Shown: positions 34,962-44,511, counted from the stretch's first letter. The stretch is DNA of 64,000 nt from Halobacteria archaeon HArc-gm2 (GCA_025517465.1 JAOPKE010000005.1:1-64000), one strand, 5' to 3'. Made by a program: numbers and translations. The notes: generated from the letters alone by a model not told the origin.

Positions 34962-35900
34962 ATGGACGAGCGAGCGATCCTCGTCGTGGTGGTGGTGCTG
35001 GGCGTCGTGGGGCTCTCCGCGTCCGCTGCCTCGATCGGCGATTCGCGCGACACTCGCTCGGTGGGAACGGGCACGACCGCCTCCGAGGGCGTCGGTGAGG
35101 GGGCTGGCGAGGGGATGGGGGGCGGAGAGGCGTCGACGCTGGGGAACGCCAGCGGAACGGGGCTGACCGACGTCGGGATAGTCGGGCAACTACTGGGGAT
35201 TATCGCCCTCTCGCTCGTCGCCGTTCCGCTCCTGATCTCGCTGGTCCTGTACGGTCGCGAGACCGTCGTCGCGTTCGTGAAGTCGGTGCTCCAGACGACG
35301 ACGGGGGTCTTCGCGGCGGTCCTCTACCTGGGCGTGGTCATCTATCTCCTGTCGTTTCTCGACGGCGAGAAAGCCGGTAACTACGTCTCGGGGGTGCTAC
35401 GGGGCGGCGGCAGCGGGTCGTCGTTCGGCCCGGCGCTGTCGGTCCCGTCGGGGAACGTCCCGCTGATCGTCGTCGCACTGGGTGGCGTCGTCCTGCTGGT
35501 GGTGGTGGCCGCGTTTGCCCTGCGCTCCGTTTCGAGCCCGTCGCTGGACTCGCCCGATTCCGAACCAGTGGCCGACGACAAGGTGATAGACCTGGACTCG
35601 GCCCGAGAAGCGCCCGACGGCAGAACTGCTGAGGCGGCCTTCGCAGACGTCGACGCGTCGAACCCGGTGTACTGGGCCTGGCGCGAGATGGCCGAGGCCG
35701 CCGACGGCGCCAGCCTCCGGACGCACACGCCCGGCGAGGTGGCGCGACGGGCCGTCGACGCCGGGATGGACCGGGACGCCGTCCGGACCCTGACGGAGCT
35801 GTTCGACCGGGCGCGGTACGGGAGCGTCGGCGTCGACGAGGAGTCCGAGCGGCGCGCCCGGGCGGCCCTCGACGCGATAACGGAGGGCGAGGAGACGTGA
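34962..35900 (+). CDS. DUF4129-domain membrane protein, cassette 2
   Basis: The 312-residue protein has a signal/anchor (about 4-24), a Gly/Glu-rich outside loop, helices near 68-92, 102-130 and 158-182, and the cytoplasmic DUF4129 domain (DASNPVYWAWREMAEAADGASL, then EVARRAVDAGMDRDAVRTLTELFDRARYG). It is a paralogue of the protein at 30458, with the same layout and the ASNPVYxAWREMA signature. A TATA-like ATTAAATAC about 30 bases upstream (near 34930) implies a leaderless start. It is coupled to the next gene by a GTGA overlap. Confidence 0.82.
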   Translation: MDERAILVVVVVLGVVGLSASAASIGDSRDTRSVGTGTTASEGVGEGAGEGMGGGEASTLGNASGTGLTDVGIVGQLLGIIALSLVAVPLLISLVLYGRETVVAFVKSVLQTTTGVFAAVLYLGVVIYLLSFLDGEKAGNYVSGVLRGGGSGSSFGPALSVPSGNVPLIVVALGGVVLLVVVAAFALRSVSSPSLDSPDSEPVADDKVIDLDSAREAPDGRTAEAAFADVDASNPVYWAWREMAEAADGASLRTHTPGEVARRAVDAGMDRDAVRTLTELFDRARYGSVGVDEESERRARAALDAITEGEET

Positions 35901-36466
35901 ACTGGCGACTGCTGGCGGTCGCCGTCGGCCTGGCCGGCGCCGGCTTCGGACTGGCAATCGCCTTCGTTCCGTCGCTGAACGCCGGCCTGTCCGTCCCGGA
36001 CGACACCCCGACGCTGCTGGCCATCCTCGCGGGACTCGTGGGATTGCGGCGCCTCCGGTCGTTCCTTGGCCACGACGCCAGCGACTACCGGCCGCCGGTC
36101 CGCGAGCCCGGTCCGCGACTCGACGCGCCTGGCGACGAGTTCGACGACCTGCTCGCCCGCGTCTCGGGGGCCTCGGTCGCCGGGAACCCGACCGCGCTGA
36201 AGGCCAAACAGGATCTGCGCGACGTGGTCGTCGAGTTTCTCGTCATGTACCACGGCTGCTCCGAAGCGGCGGCGGAGGGCCTCGTCGACCGGGGGGAGTG
36301 GACCGACGACGAACTCGCCGCGCGGTTCCTGGCCACCAGCGCCGGCTTCGGATCGGGTTTCACGGAGACCATCGGGATGACACTCGGTCGCCGTCAGCCG
36401 TTCCACCGCCGGGTGCGCCACGTCACGCGAGAACTGTACGAGCTATCGGGGGGTGACCGCGAATGA
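35897..36466 (+). CDS. DUF7269-like small membrane protein, cassette 2
   Basis: GTG at 35897 overlaps the stop of the DUF4129 gene. The 189-residue protein has two N-terminal helices (about 5-25 and 37-50) and a helical cytoplasmic domain, with LKAKQDLRDVVVEFLVMYHGCSEAAAEGLVDRGEWTDDELAARFL (in parts) and PFHRRVRHVTRELYEL at the end. It parallels the protein at 31494 but lacks the intervening palindrome upstream, so it probably shows the ancestral gene junction. Function unknown. Confidence 0.75.
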   Translation: MNWRLLAVAVGLAGAGFGLAIAFVPSLNAGLSVPDDTPTLLAILAGLVGLRRLRSFLGHDASDYRPPVREPGPRLDAPGDEFDDLLARVSGASVAGNPTALKAKQDLRDVVVEFLVMYHGCSEAAAEGLVDRGEWTDDELAARFLATSAGFGSGFTETIGMTLGRRQPFHRRVRHVTRELYELSGGDRE

Positions 36467-37827
36467 GCGGGGAACAGATGGCGTTCCACGAGATGGGCGC
36501 GGAGTTCCCCGAGTTCGACGAGACGCCGACGGAGCTGGTCGTCGGGCCGGGCGACGCCGCCGACCACCAGACGAAGCGGTGGTTCGGCGTGTCGGCGTTC
36601 GCGCTCCTCGCGCTGGCCGTCGGCGTGTTCACCGCCCAGGGCGGCCTCCTGCTCGCCAGCGCGCTGGGGATGGCCTTCTCTGGGTACGGCCGGCTCACCT
36701 CACCGCCGCCGGTCAACCTCGCCATCGAACGGACCATCAGCGACGCCCGCCCGAACCCCGCCGACGAGGTGACCGTCTCGCTCACCGTCACCAACGACGG
36801 CGACCGGCCGCTGCCGGACCTTCGTCTCGTCGACGGCGTCCCCGACCGTGCGGCCGTCACCGGCGGGTCGCCTCGAATCGCGACGGCGCTACGCTCCGGG
36901 GAATCGACCACCATCCAGTACACCATCGCGGCGACGCGCGGCGTTCACGAGTTCGAACCGCTCACGGCCATCGTCCGCGACGTCAGCGGTGCGACCGAAC
37001 GCATCGCATCAGTCGAACAGGGCGACGCCTTCGCCTGCGAACCGGACCTGCCCAGTCCCACGCTCGACGTCCCGCTGCGGCCCCAGACCACCCAGTACAC
37101 GGGCCGGACACCCGCCGACGCTGGCGGGGACGGCGTCGAGTTCTACGCGACCCGGGAGTACCGCATGGGCGACCCGATGAGCCGAATCGACTGGAACCAG
37201 ACCGCCAAGACGGGGGACATGCGGACCGTCGAACACCGCGTCGAGCGGTCGGTCACCGTCGCCCTCTTGATCGACGCGCGGCCGAGCGCGGACGTCAGTC
37301 CGGGTGCTGGGGCCGGGTCGACGCTCGAACGCAACCTGGAGGCGGCCCGCGAGGTCGCCGCGTCGCTGCTGGCCGAGGGGCACGCGGTCGGGCTGGCGGC
37401 CTTCTCCGAACACGACTGCTGGCTACCGCCGGCCGCCAGCGACAACCACCGCATCGAACTCCGGGAGACGCTCGCGACGCACCCGGCGTTCTCCCCCGGC
37501 GACGAGGACGCCGACGTCAGCGTCTTCTCTGTCGCCCAGCGACTCCGCCAGCGGCTCCCCTCGGACGCCCAGGTGATCCTGTTCTCGCCGCTGGTCGACG
37601 ACTTCGTCTTCCGGACGACCGTGCGGCTGGACGCCCACGGTCACCGGACGACGGTGGTCTCGCCCGACCCGACGGCGGCGGACACGTCGGGCCACCGGCT
37701 CGCCAGCGTCGAACGGCGGATGCGCATCACGCGCCTGCGCCGCCGGGGGCTCCCCGTCGCCGACTGGGCCTTCGACGAGTCGCTCGCCCACGCCATGGCT
37801 CGCATCCGCGGGGGGCGGTCGGTGTGA
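36463..37827 (+). CDS. DUF58 (vWA-like) protein, cassette 2
   Basis: The 454-residue protein begins with an ATG overlapping the previous stop. Two membrane helices (about 43-80) precede a beta-sandwich domain with VSLTVTNDGDRPLPDLRLVDGVPDRA, the DUF58 core FYATREYRMGDPMSRIDWNQTAKTGDM, and a vWA-like fold starting VALLIDARPSADV. It differs from cassette 1 in a shorter acidic N-terminus but is colinear throughout. As in cassette 1, the MIDAS-type residues are partly replaced. It probably works with the convergent MoxR ATPase. Confidence 0.86.
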   Translation: MSGEQMAFHEMGAEFPEFDETPTELVVGPGDAADHQTKRWFGVSAFALLALAVGVFTAQGGLLLASALGMAFSGYGRLTSPPPVNLAIERTISDARPNPADEVTVSLTVTNDGDRPLPDLRLVDGVPDRAAVTGGSPRIATALRSGESTTIQYTIAATRGVHEFEPLTAIVRDVSGATERIASVEQGDAFACEPDLPSPTLDVPLRPQTTQYTGRTPADAGGDGVEFYATREYRMGDPMSRIDWNQTAKTGDMRTVEHRVERSVTVALLIDARPSADVSPGAGAGSTLERNLEAAREVAASLLAEGHAVGLAAFSEHDCWLPPAASDNHRIELRETLATHPAFSPGDEDADVSVFSVAQRLRQRLPSDAQVILFSPLVDDFVFRTTVRLDAHGHRTTVVSPDPTAADTSGHRLASVERRMRITRLRRRGLPVADWAFDESLAHAMARIRGGRSV

Positions 37828-38425
37828 GCGACGCGACGCTGGAGTCGACGGCCGATTCAACCGCGAACGACCCGGTGGCCGACGACCACCGGACTGCCGA
37901 CTCGGCGGCTACCGACGATCCGACGGGGGCCGACCACTGGTCGTTCGACCAGTCTCCCTCGACGCTGGGCGTCGCCACCACCATCGTGGCGGGACTGGTC
38001 GCCGTCGCCGCGACGACCGTCTCCGCGGCGGCCGCGGTTCTCTCGCTGGCCGGCCTGCTCATCCTCGCCGTCGGGGTGCGCCGCGGCTCGAACCGTGCCC
38101 ACAAGTTCGGGACGGCGGGGCTGTTCGCCGGCGTCTTGCTCGCCGGTGCGGCGGGCGCCTCGCCGGCCGCGATGCTCGTCGCCTTCGGCGGCGCCGTCGT
38201 CGCGTGGGACGCGGGGGAGAACGCGATCAGTCTCGGGCACCAGCTGGGTGCGGGCGCGCCGACGCGACGGGCCACGGTCGTCCACGTCGCGGCGACGGCC
38301 GTCGTGGCGAGCGTCGTCGGCGTCCTCGCGCTCGTCGTCTACGACCTCAGCCGGACCGGGCAGCCGACGACCGCCGTCGCGCTGTTGCTGGTCGCGGCGC
38401 TGCTGTTCATCTGGCTGCTCGACGA

Positions 38426-38429
<4 letters not shown>
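37824..38429 (+). CDS. DUF7519-like membrane protein, cassette 2
   Basis: GTG at 37824 sits in a GTGA overlap with the DUF58 stop. The 201-residue protein has an acidic, Thr/Ala-rich N-terminal tail of about 45 residues absent from the cassette 1 copy, then four or five helices with VVAWDAGENAISLGHQLG between them, and ends FIWLLDD. Its TAG overlaps the stop of the convergent MoxR gene on the opposite strand in a shared CTAG, so the two transcripts must overlap tail to tail. Confidence 0.75.
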
Positions 38430-39379
<950 letters not shown>

Positions 39380-39470
39380 ACCCGGCTATGTCACTCGCGT
39401 TTAATATGCATGTCGGGCCTACCAGCCGAACCGAAACCCATAAAGACCAGATAGCAGTACAGTCGAGTGA

Positions 39471-39555
39471 GCCGAGGTAGCCTAGCCCGGCCAAGGCGGT
39501 TGCCTCGAAAGCAACTGTCCTCACGGACACAGGCGTTCGAATCGCCTCCTCGGCG
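39471..39555 (+). tRNA. tRNA-Ser (anticodon CGA)
   Basis: The acceptor arms GCCGAGG and CCTCGGC pair perfectly. The anticodon stem GTTGC/GCAAC holds the loop CTCGAAA, giving anticodon CGA for UCG codons. A long variable arm (TGTCC-TCAC-GGACA) marks a class II serine tRNA, and the T arm is AGGCG-TTCGAAT-CGCCT. Discriminator is G at 39555; CCA is not encoded. There is no intron. A CATAAAG element about 30 bases upstream may be the TATA box. An accessory patch begins immediately downstream. Confidence 0.95.
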
Positions 39556-39592
39556 CTACTCTTTATATACTAACACGGTACCAAGCATAGCT

Positions 39593-39688
39593 GTGCCCAC
39601 CGAGGAGTATCGGACGGCTGTAACTCGATTGGAACTCTCTCAAAGTAGTCGGCAGCTACTGGACCAGACTATGCAGGTGGGCTACTAG
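39593..39688 (+). pseudogene. N-terminal remnant resembling a TnpB-type (IS1341/IS605 OrfB) protein
   Basis: A GTG at 39593 opens 31 codons, MPTEEYRTAVTRLELSQSS...TMQVGY, then a stop. The pattern R-T-A-x-T-R-L-x-(L/V)-(S/T) followed by a short helix is how many haloarchaeal TnpB-like proteins begin. A clear TTTATATA box lies 28 bases upstream, so the leader of the old gene is intact while the body is lost. Full TnpB proteins are about 400 residues, so this is a stump. It abuts a tRNA gene and overlaps the 3' end of a small gene on the other strand by 20 bases. The assignment rests on few residues. Confidence 0.4.
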
Positions 39689-39866
39689 GCATAGGTCCCA
39701 TGCCGTACAGGAGGTACCAGAGTACGAGCAGAAGCAGCGCCCCCACTACCAGTACCGCCAGGAGGTCCGACCAGCCGAAGTCGGACCCCGGCGTGTTGTC
39801 GCCAGACTGCGCCATCGCGTCGGATACCTGCGTGTTGGAACGCCGACCACGAGACCTGTCGCCCAT
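39669..39866 (-). CDS. Tail-anchored microprotein, copy 1 of 3
   Basis: The 65-residue protein has a polar N-terminus (MGDRSRGRRSNTQVSD...PGSDFGWSD) and one C-terminal membrane helix (LLAVLVVGALLLLVLWYLLY), then an 11-residue tail GMGPMPSSPPA. The two following copies end right after the helix in YFL, so this tail looks like read-through into the neighbouring transposase remnant. Upstream of its ATG lies an AAAGCTTATCTGTCGA...ACGGT stretch shared with copy 2. Function unknown. Confidence 0.6.
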   Translation of the reverse strand: MGDRSRGRRSNTQVSDAMAQSGDNTPGSDFGWSDLLAVLVVGALLLLVLWYLLYGMGPMPSSPPA

Positions 39867-39969
39867 ACCGTGGTGTTTATTGTTCGACAGATAAGCTTTC
39901 TCCCGGGCGCACTATCGTCTCGTTTTCGAGGGAACTCGCCCTATCCGGTCGAGCTCCGTGACCAGTGTG

Positions 39970-40122
39970 CTACAGGAAATACTTCACCACGAACAACAGC
40001 AGTATAGCCACCGCCATCGCCACCAGCAGGGAGGCCGGGCCCCACTTGGGCCACGCGGTCGTCCCGTCGGATTGAACCGTCGAGTCGGCGGCCATAGAGT
40101 TGGATATAGCGTCCTGATCCAT
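39970..40122 (-). CDS. Tail-anchored microprotein, copy 2 of 3
   Basis: An ATG at 40122 gives 50 residues: a polar N-terminus (MDQDAISNSMAADSTVQSDG), a WPKWGP turn and a C-terminal membrane helix (SLLVAMAVAILLLFVVKYFL) that ends at the stop. The upstream region (AAAGGTTTTGTGTCGAC...CCACGGT before the ATG) is clearly homologous to that of copy 1. Too small for most gene callers, but the conserved layout and promoter among three neighbours support it as real. Such proteins insert post-translationally and could regulate a membrane enzyme or act as a toxin. Confidence 0.6.
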   Translation of the reverse strand: MDQDAISNSMAADSTVQSDGTTAWPKWGPASLLVAMAVAILLLFVVKYFL

Positions 40123-40207
40123 ACCGTGGCGTCACCTGGTCGACACAAAACCTTTCCCCGCTCGTGCTCCCCTCGGTCCGAGACGGAAACTCGACGGACT
40201 CGACCCG

Positions 40208-40348
40208 CTACAGGAAATACACTATCGCGAGTACCAGCACGGCCACTACCGTCGCGACGATCAGAAGGGCGGACCGGTCGTTCTCGTAGGGCGACTTTGC
40301 ACCGTCGGGCCGGTTCTGGCTGTCCGAGATTGGTCCGTGTGGTGCCAT
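40208..40348 (-). CDS. Tail-anchored microprotein, copy 3 of 3
   Basis: An ATG at 40348 gives 46 residues, MAPHGPISDSQNRPDG then SPYEND and a C-terminal helix (RSALLIVATVVAVLVLAIVYFL) ending at the stop. It shares the polar head, single terminal helix and YFL end with copy 2. Its upstream sequence keeps the GGGGAAAG box and an ATTAAATGT TATA-like element, but is otherwise diverged. It is transcribed away from the Tat lipoprotein gene at 40478, with which it shares a 129-bp promoter region. Confidence 0.58.
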   Translation of the reverse strand: MAPHGPISDSQNRPDGAKSPYENDRSALLIVATVVAVLVLAIVYFL

Positions 40349-40477
40349 ACCTGGAGTTCTTTCCCCATCTGATTAAATGTGCACCCAACGCGGAATGGGT
40401 CGTTGACGGTCTTCTTTCGGGCACTTCGAAGAGACAGTGCCCACAAAACTTATCATCAGAACTAAAAATGCCCACTC

Positions 40478-40909
40478 GTGACCGGACGAACGTCGCGACG
40501 ACGATTCCTCGCTACAGTTGGAGGGGTAGGTGTATTCTTTCTCGCCGGGTGCGTCGACGCAGTGTCCGACGACGATGGTACGGTCGTGGTGGTAAACGAA
40601 GACGATGAGGCACATCAGGTCACGGTCACGCTCGACCGAGGTTCCGGGTACGACACCCCAACCGGGTCGCTTTCCCTCGACGCGGGTGAACGCGGGCAGA
40701 TTCGGAGCTTCATTTCCGAATCTGATTGGAATTATCCGCTATTGCTCCACGTCGAGATAGATGGCGAGTACGTCGAGTCGACGCGGCACCTGGGGTTCGA
40801 CGACGTAACGCTACGGATTACTTCTACCGTCGGGGTCGAGAACGTAGACCCGGACGACGGACCAACGGTAACGCCGTCCGATCCGCACGGACCCCCCACC
40901 GACGCCTGA
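40478..40909 (+). CDS. Tat-exported lipoprotein of unknown function
   Basis: A GTG at 40478 starts a 143-residue precursor with a twin-arginine signal (TSRRRFLATVGGVGVFF) and lipobox LAGC (Cys25). The mature part is an acidic beta-sandwich-like domain (GTVVVVNEDDEAHQVTVTLDRG...) resembling small extracellular Ig-like folds, with an acidic Pro-rich tail. The ATG ten bases earlier is out of frame. An AAAACTTATCATC element about 25 bases upstream predicts a leaderless mRNA starting at the GTG. Codon use is more AT-rich than in neighbouring core genes, in line with an accessory patch beside the tRNA. Confidence 0.72.
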   Translation: MTGRTSRRRFLATVGGVGVFFLAGCVDAVSDDDGTVVVVNEDDEAHQVTVTLDRGSGYDTPTGSLSLDAGERGQIRSFISESDWNYPLLLHVEIDGEYVESTRHLGFDDVTLRITSTVGVENVDPDDGPTVTPSDPHGPPTDA

Positions 40910-40935
40910 ATCGAGGCCTTCCGTCTCTTTACTAC

Positions 40936-42798
40936 CTAGGCACCGGCGAGGAAGAAGATGAGGACGCTCACGGCGAGTACGCCGAGGATGAACGCGGCGG
41001 CGAGCGCGCCGCCCAGGGAGACGACGGCGTTGGCCGTCGACGCGAGCATCTCGGTGCGGTCGTTGCCGAACACGGTTACCTCGGCCTTCTCGCTGGCCAT
41101 ACCGGCCTCGACGGGTTCCAGGTCGTCGATGGCGGCGTCGACGAGTTCGTCGATGAGGGCGACGAGTTCGTCGTCGGGGATGGCGCCGCCGACCTGGTTC
41201 ACCGCCTCGATGGTGTTGACGATGTGGGTGTCGGTGGTCATCACCTCGACCATATCGACCGAGTCGATGGCGTCGACGATGGACTCGCGGAGGCCGGGCT
41301 CCATGTTGTTGCCGTCGACGAGCACGTAGGCGGTGGTCTGGTCACCGGTTTCGAACACCGCGACGCGGATGCCCAGCGGACCGATGCCGTCCTGGGGGTC
41401 CCAGGGGGTCTGGTCCCAGGCGACGCCGCAGCGCAGGTCGTCCTGGTGGGCGCTGGCGAGGCGGTCGCCGAGGCGGCCGGCGCCGTAGATCATGTCGAAG
41501 GAGCGCTGGCTGCCGGGGACGACGTGGCCCAGGTCCTCGCCCTCCAGGCCGTCGTTGCAGTTGTGGGCGTCGGCCAGCAGGATCTCGTCGACGTCGTCCG
41601 AGCGGGCCTCCGCGGCCGCAGACAGGCCGACGGCGTAGTCGACGTCGTCGGCGAACCCTGGCGAGTACGTGGCCGCGAGGAAGGCGCCGTCGCCGAAGGC
41701 CTGGCCGGTGAGCGTCGCCTCGCCCTCCTCGACGCGGATGCTCTGGGTGGCCTGGTCGGTGTAGTCCAGGCGCTGGTAGGCGGTCTCGGCCGCCGAGAGG
41801 ATGGGGTCGACCTCGCGCTCGGTGACGAGGTTGAAGTCGTGGCCGGCGGTGGCGTGGGGCGGGAACGCGAGGCCGTCGGCCTCCCAGGCGACGCGCTGGG
41901 GGAGGTTGCCGCCGCCGATTTCGCCCATCGGCCCTGGGTGGATCATCGGGAGGACGAAGCGGGCCTTCTCCTCGCCGTCGGGTCGGCGGACCGAGAGCAC
42001 CGTCACTGGCACGATGGCGTCCTCGCCGAGCTCCTCGAAAAAGTCCTCCAGTTCCCGGGACCCCTCGGCGACGTGGCCGATGAACCCCTGGAGGAAGTCC
42101 AGCACCGAGACGCCGAGGCTGGAGCGCCACGGGCGGTCGAGGACGACGAGGAAGAGCCAGACTGCGCCCGCGTAGATGACGCACATGATGGCGAGCAACC
42201 CGAGTTCCGTGGCGCCGACGGAGAGCAGTTCGGGGGGTGCTTCTTCGGGCCGAGAGAGCAGATCGCGGAGCAGCGGGTTGTCGAGCAGGAGCCCCGTCGT
42301 CCCGCTGTAGATGGAGAGGAGGACGGCCGCGGCGGCGGTCTGGATGCTGGCCGGAATGGCCGCGACAGGCAGCGAGTGCCGGGAGACGGCCATGACGATC
42401 AGGAGACGGAAGGCGAAGATGGAGGCCAGCGACATCAGGAGCGCGTCGATGACGAACCGCTGACCAAGACTCGCACTCAGGAACGTGATCAGGCCCGCGA
42501 GCGTGAGGATGACGATGACCACGAGTTCGCAGAACAGTGCGAGCAGGGAGGCTCGGTTCGGTGTCAGGTGGCCACCCAGCGCGCGGTCCACCGTCGGCGT
42601 GAGCGCGCTGGCGACGACGGTCGGGATGCCGACGTAGAAGATGCCCTGCCAGGCGTCCTCGTAGACGAACTGGGATTCGAAGGCGGCGACGCCCATCACT
42701 GCGGCGAGCAGGAGGGAGAAGGCGACGCTCGCGTGCCAGCTCGGGGCCTTGAAGATAAATCGGGAGAGGCCGGCGAGGTTCCCCTGTGTCGCCGTCAT
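40936..42798 (-). CDS. DUF2070-family membrane protein
   Basis: The 620-residue protein has about seven membrane helices in its first 230 residues, a large soluble domain (about 240-590) with MIHPGPMGEIGGGNLP, ADAHNCNDG and VDGNNMEPGLRE, and a final helix (about 595-618). This is the pattern of the archaeal DUF2070 family, found widely but without assigned function. The His/Asp/Asn-rich motifs in the soluble part look like a metal or phosphate site. It lies 39 bases after the GMP synthase glutaminase gene on the same strand. Confidence 0.85.
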   Translation of the reverse strand: MTATQGNLAGLSRFIFKAPSWHASVAFSLLLAAVMGVAAFESQFVYEDAWQGIFYVGIPTVVASALTPTVDRALGGHLTPNRASLLALFCELVVIVILTLAGLITFLSASLGQRFVIDALLMSLASIFAFRLLIVMAVSRHSLPVAAIPASIQTAAAAVLLSIYSGTTGLLLDNPLLRDLLSRPEEAPPELLSVGATELGLLAIMCVIYAGAVWLFLVVLDRPWRSSLGVSVLDFLQGFIGHVAEGSRELEDFFEELGEDAIVPVTVLSVRRPDGEEKARFVLPMIHPGPMGEIGGGNLPQRVAWEADGLAFPPHATAGHDFNLVTEREVDPILSAAETAYQRLDYTDQATQSIRVEEGEATLTGQAFGDGAFLAATYSPGFADDVDYAVGLSAAAEARSDDVDEILLADAHNCNDGLEGEDLGHVVPGSQRSFDMIYGAGRLGDRLASAHQDDLRCGVAWDQTPWDPQDGIGPLGIRVAVFETGDQTTAYVLVDGNNMEPGLRESIVDAIDSVDMVEVMTTDTHIVNTIEAVNQVGGAIPDDELVALIDELVDAAIDDLEPVEAGMASEKAEVTVFGNDRTEMLASTANAVVSLGGALAAAFILGVLAVSVLIFFLAGA

Positions 42799-42837
42799 TT
42801 GTCTATGCCATCCGCTGGACCTGTTTAAATCTACTCG

Positions 42838-43389
42838 TCAGCTCGAATCGCAAACCGCGAGGAAGTTCTCGAACACTTCCTCTCCTTCCTCGGTGTGGGC
42901 GACCTCGGGGTGCCACTGGACGCCGAAGCGGTCCGCGCCGTTGCTCATCGCCTCGACGCCGCAGACGTCGGAGTCGGCGGTGACCGAATACCCTTCGGGA
43001 ACCTCCTTGACCTCGTCTGCGTGACTGGCCCAGACGCGCGTCTCGGGCGCGAGCGAACCCACCAGCGGGTCCTCGTCGTCGAGGATGTCGACGGTCACGT
43101 CGGCGTAGCCGCCGTAGTCGCCCGAGCCGACGGTGCCGCCCAGCTCGTTCGCCATGAGCTGCATCCCCAGGCAGATGCCCAGTATCGGAACGTCGAGTTC
43201 GAGGTAGTCGGGGCAGTTGCCGATGCGGTCCATGTCGGGGCCGCCGGAGAAGACGAGGCCGTCGGCGTCGACCTCCTCTGGCGGCGTCTCGTTGTCGATG
43301 GTCTCGACGTCCACGCCCATGTCCCGGAGCGCACGCTGCTCCAGGTGGGTGAACTGGCCGTGGTTGTCGACGACAGCGATGCGGGTCAT
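42838..43389 (-). CDS. guaAA: GMP synthase glutaminase subunit (subunit A)
   Basis: The 183-residue protein is a class I glutamine amidotransferase with the triad Cys73 (GICLGMQ), His160 and Glu162 (QWHPEVAHTE). In archaea the GMP synthase is split into this glutaminase and a separate ATP-pyrophosphatase subunit, not seen in this window. It supplies ammonia for converting XMP to GMP. Length is typical for the split subunit. Downstream on the same strand follows DUF2070. Confidence 0.93.
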   Translation of the reverse strand: MTRIAVVDNHGQFTHLEQRALRDMGVDVETIDNETPPEEVDADGLVFSGGPDMDRIGNCPDYLELDVPILGICLGMQLMANELGGTVGSGDYGGYADVTVDILDDEDPLVGSLAPETRVWASHADEVKEVPEGYSVTADSDVCGVEAMSNGADRFGVQWHPEVAHTEEGEEVFENFLAVCDSS

Positions 43390-43461
43390 TAGTGGCCAGA
43401 AGACCGCGGGTGCGTATATATCCCGTGAAAATCGGTGGGGCCCCGATCCTACGCGCCGTCT

Positions 43462-44016
43462 TTACTCGTCGTCGTACCGCTCCGCAGCGGACTGGAACCC
43501 CAGTTCGTCGAGTTCCCGGGTCTTCCGGCCCTCCTGCTCGGCGACGGCCTCCGGGTCGGGATTGACGTCGTCGGTGACTCTGGCCCAGGAGTTGTGGACC
43601 TTCGCGTGACACCACCGGCAGAGAAAGACCGTTATCTCGTGGGTCGGGTCGCCCTCCCCCTCGTCGCTGCCCTCGCTGTAGGAGAGGTGGTGCTCTTCGA
43701 GGAGCGGGCGCTCGTCGGTGTGGGCCATCCGCTTGGCTTCGAGGCCGCAGCGTTCGCACTCGCGTTCGCGGTTCTGACACCGGAAGTGCGGACAGTCCTG
43801 CCACTCCCAGGGGCCAGTTAGTCCCTCGTCGTCCGTGTCGCCGGCGACGGGACACTGAAAGTCGTCCTGGCTGCGCTCGTTGGCGAACTCCGGGTCGTGG
43901 TGGCCGTGCTCGACGGCCCACCGGCACTTCCCCTCGTCGGTGAGGTGGTCACACCGGCCCACGTGCTCGTACGGGTCGTCGACGCCCACGGGCGACCCTC
44001 CCGGTGCCTTCTCCAT
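43462..44016 (-). CDS. Cys/His-rich protein with an HNH-nuclease-like zinc module
   Basis: The 184-residue protein is rich in Cys and His. The N-terminal half has CDHLTDEGKCRWAVEHGHHD and CPHFRC pairs; the C-terminal half has CERCGLEAKR, LLEEHHLSY and CRWCHAKVHN, the spacing of a beta-beta-metal HNH fold with C-x2-C ... H-H ... C-x2-C-H. HNH proteins cut DNA, though many archaeal relatives have no shown activity. It is followed after 72 bases by guaAA on the same strand and may be cotranscribed. No phage or restriction context is visible. Confidence 0.7.
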   Translation of the reverse strand: MEKAPGGSPVGVDDPYEHVGRCDHLTDEGKCRWAVEHGHHDPEFANERSQDDFQCPVAGDTDDEGLTGPWEWQDCPHFRCQNRERECERCGLEAKRMAHTDERPLLEEHHLSYSEGSDEGEGDPTHEITVFLCRWCHAKVHNSWARVTDDVNPDPEAVAEQEGRKTRELDELGFQSAAERYDDE

Positions 44017-44111
44017 ACTGGCCCACGGTGACGATGGCTTTTGAATTGCTCGCTAGGAAATGGGTTGGCTGGTTCTATCAGTACGACTGAGACTAACTCA
44101 ACTAACGCCTT

Positions 44112-44511
44112 GAAAGCCCTCGGCGCGCTCCGGTCCCGGGACTCGTTGCGCTCCTCACTCCGTTGCGGTGCTTACGTCGTCCGGGTTCCCGGACCGGCCC
44201 TCGCCCTTTCAGTCCTCCAGGACCGCAGCCCTGCCCTTCCCCTGGTCGCGCGCCCCTCGCTTCTGCTCGGGGACGCGCTCCTGGCCGACCGCTGTGCGGT
44301 TGCCGTGCTGTGAGGACGCGTGATTCGGCGCGGACGCGCCGAATCCGGGGAGGAGTGGTGGTTCTAATCGCGAGCGCGTTTCATCGCGCGAGCAACGCTG
44401 AACCTGGTGGACTGAAAGGGCGAGGCGCGGTCGACGAAGCACGGCGACGCAAGCACCGACCGCAGGGAGGCGCGCAGCGAGCCGCGCGAGTCGAGCGGGT
44501 CGAGGGCTTTC
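44112..44511. repeat. Palindromic repeat element C
   Basis: It begins GAAAGCCCTC and ends GAGGGCTTTC. The left unit (about 44112-44220) and right unit (about 44405-44511) are inverted copies with boxes CGCCCTTTCAGTCC and GGACTGAAAGGGCG. The centre contains a 10-bp-stem hairpin with GGAC loop (44322-44345), a GCGCG-TTTCAT-CGCGC hairpin (44374-44389) and an ACCGC-TGT-GCGGT hairpin (44288-44300). It has no tandem duplication. It lies between the HNH-like gene start and the DUF192 gene. Frames crossing it are not credible proteins. Confidence 0.8.

Noticed and set aside
39471-40909. Integrative element with duplicated tRNA 3' end as attachment site
   Set aside because: No second copy of the tRNA-Ser 3' sequence and no integrase were found in the window.
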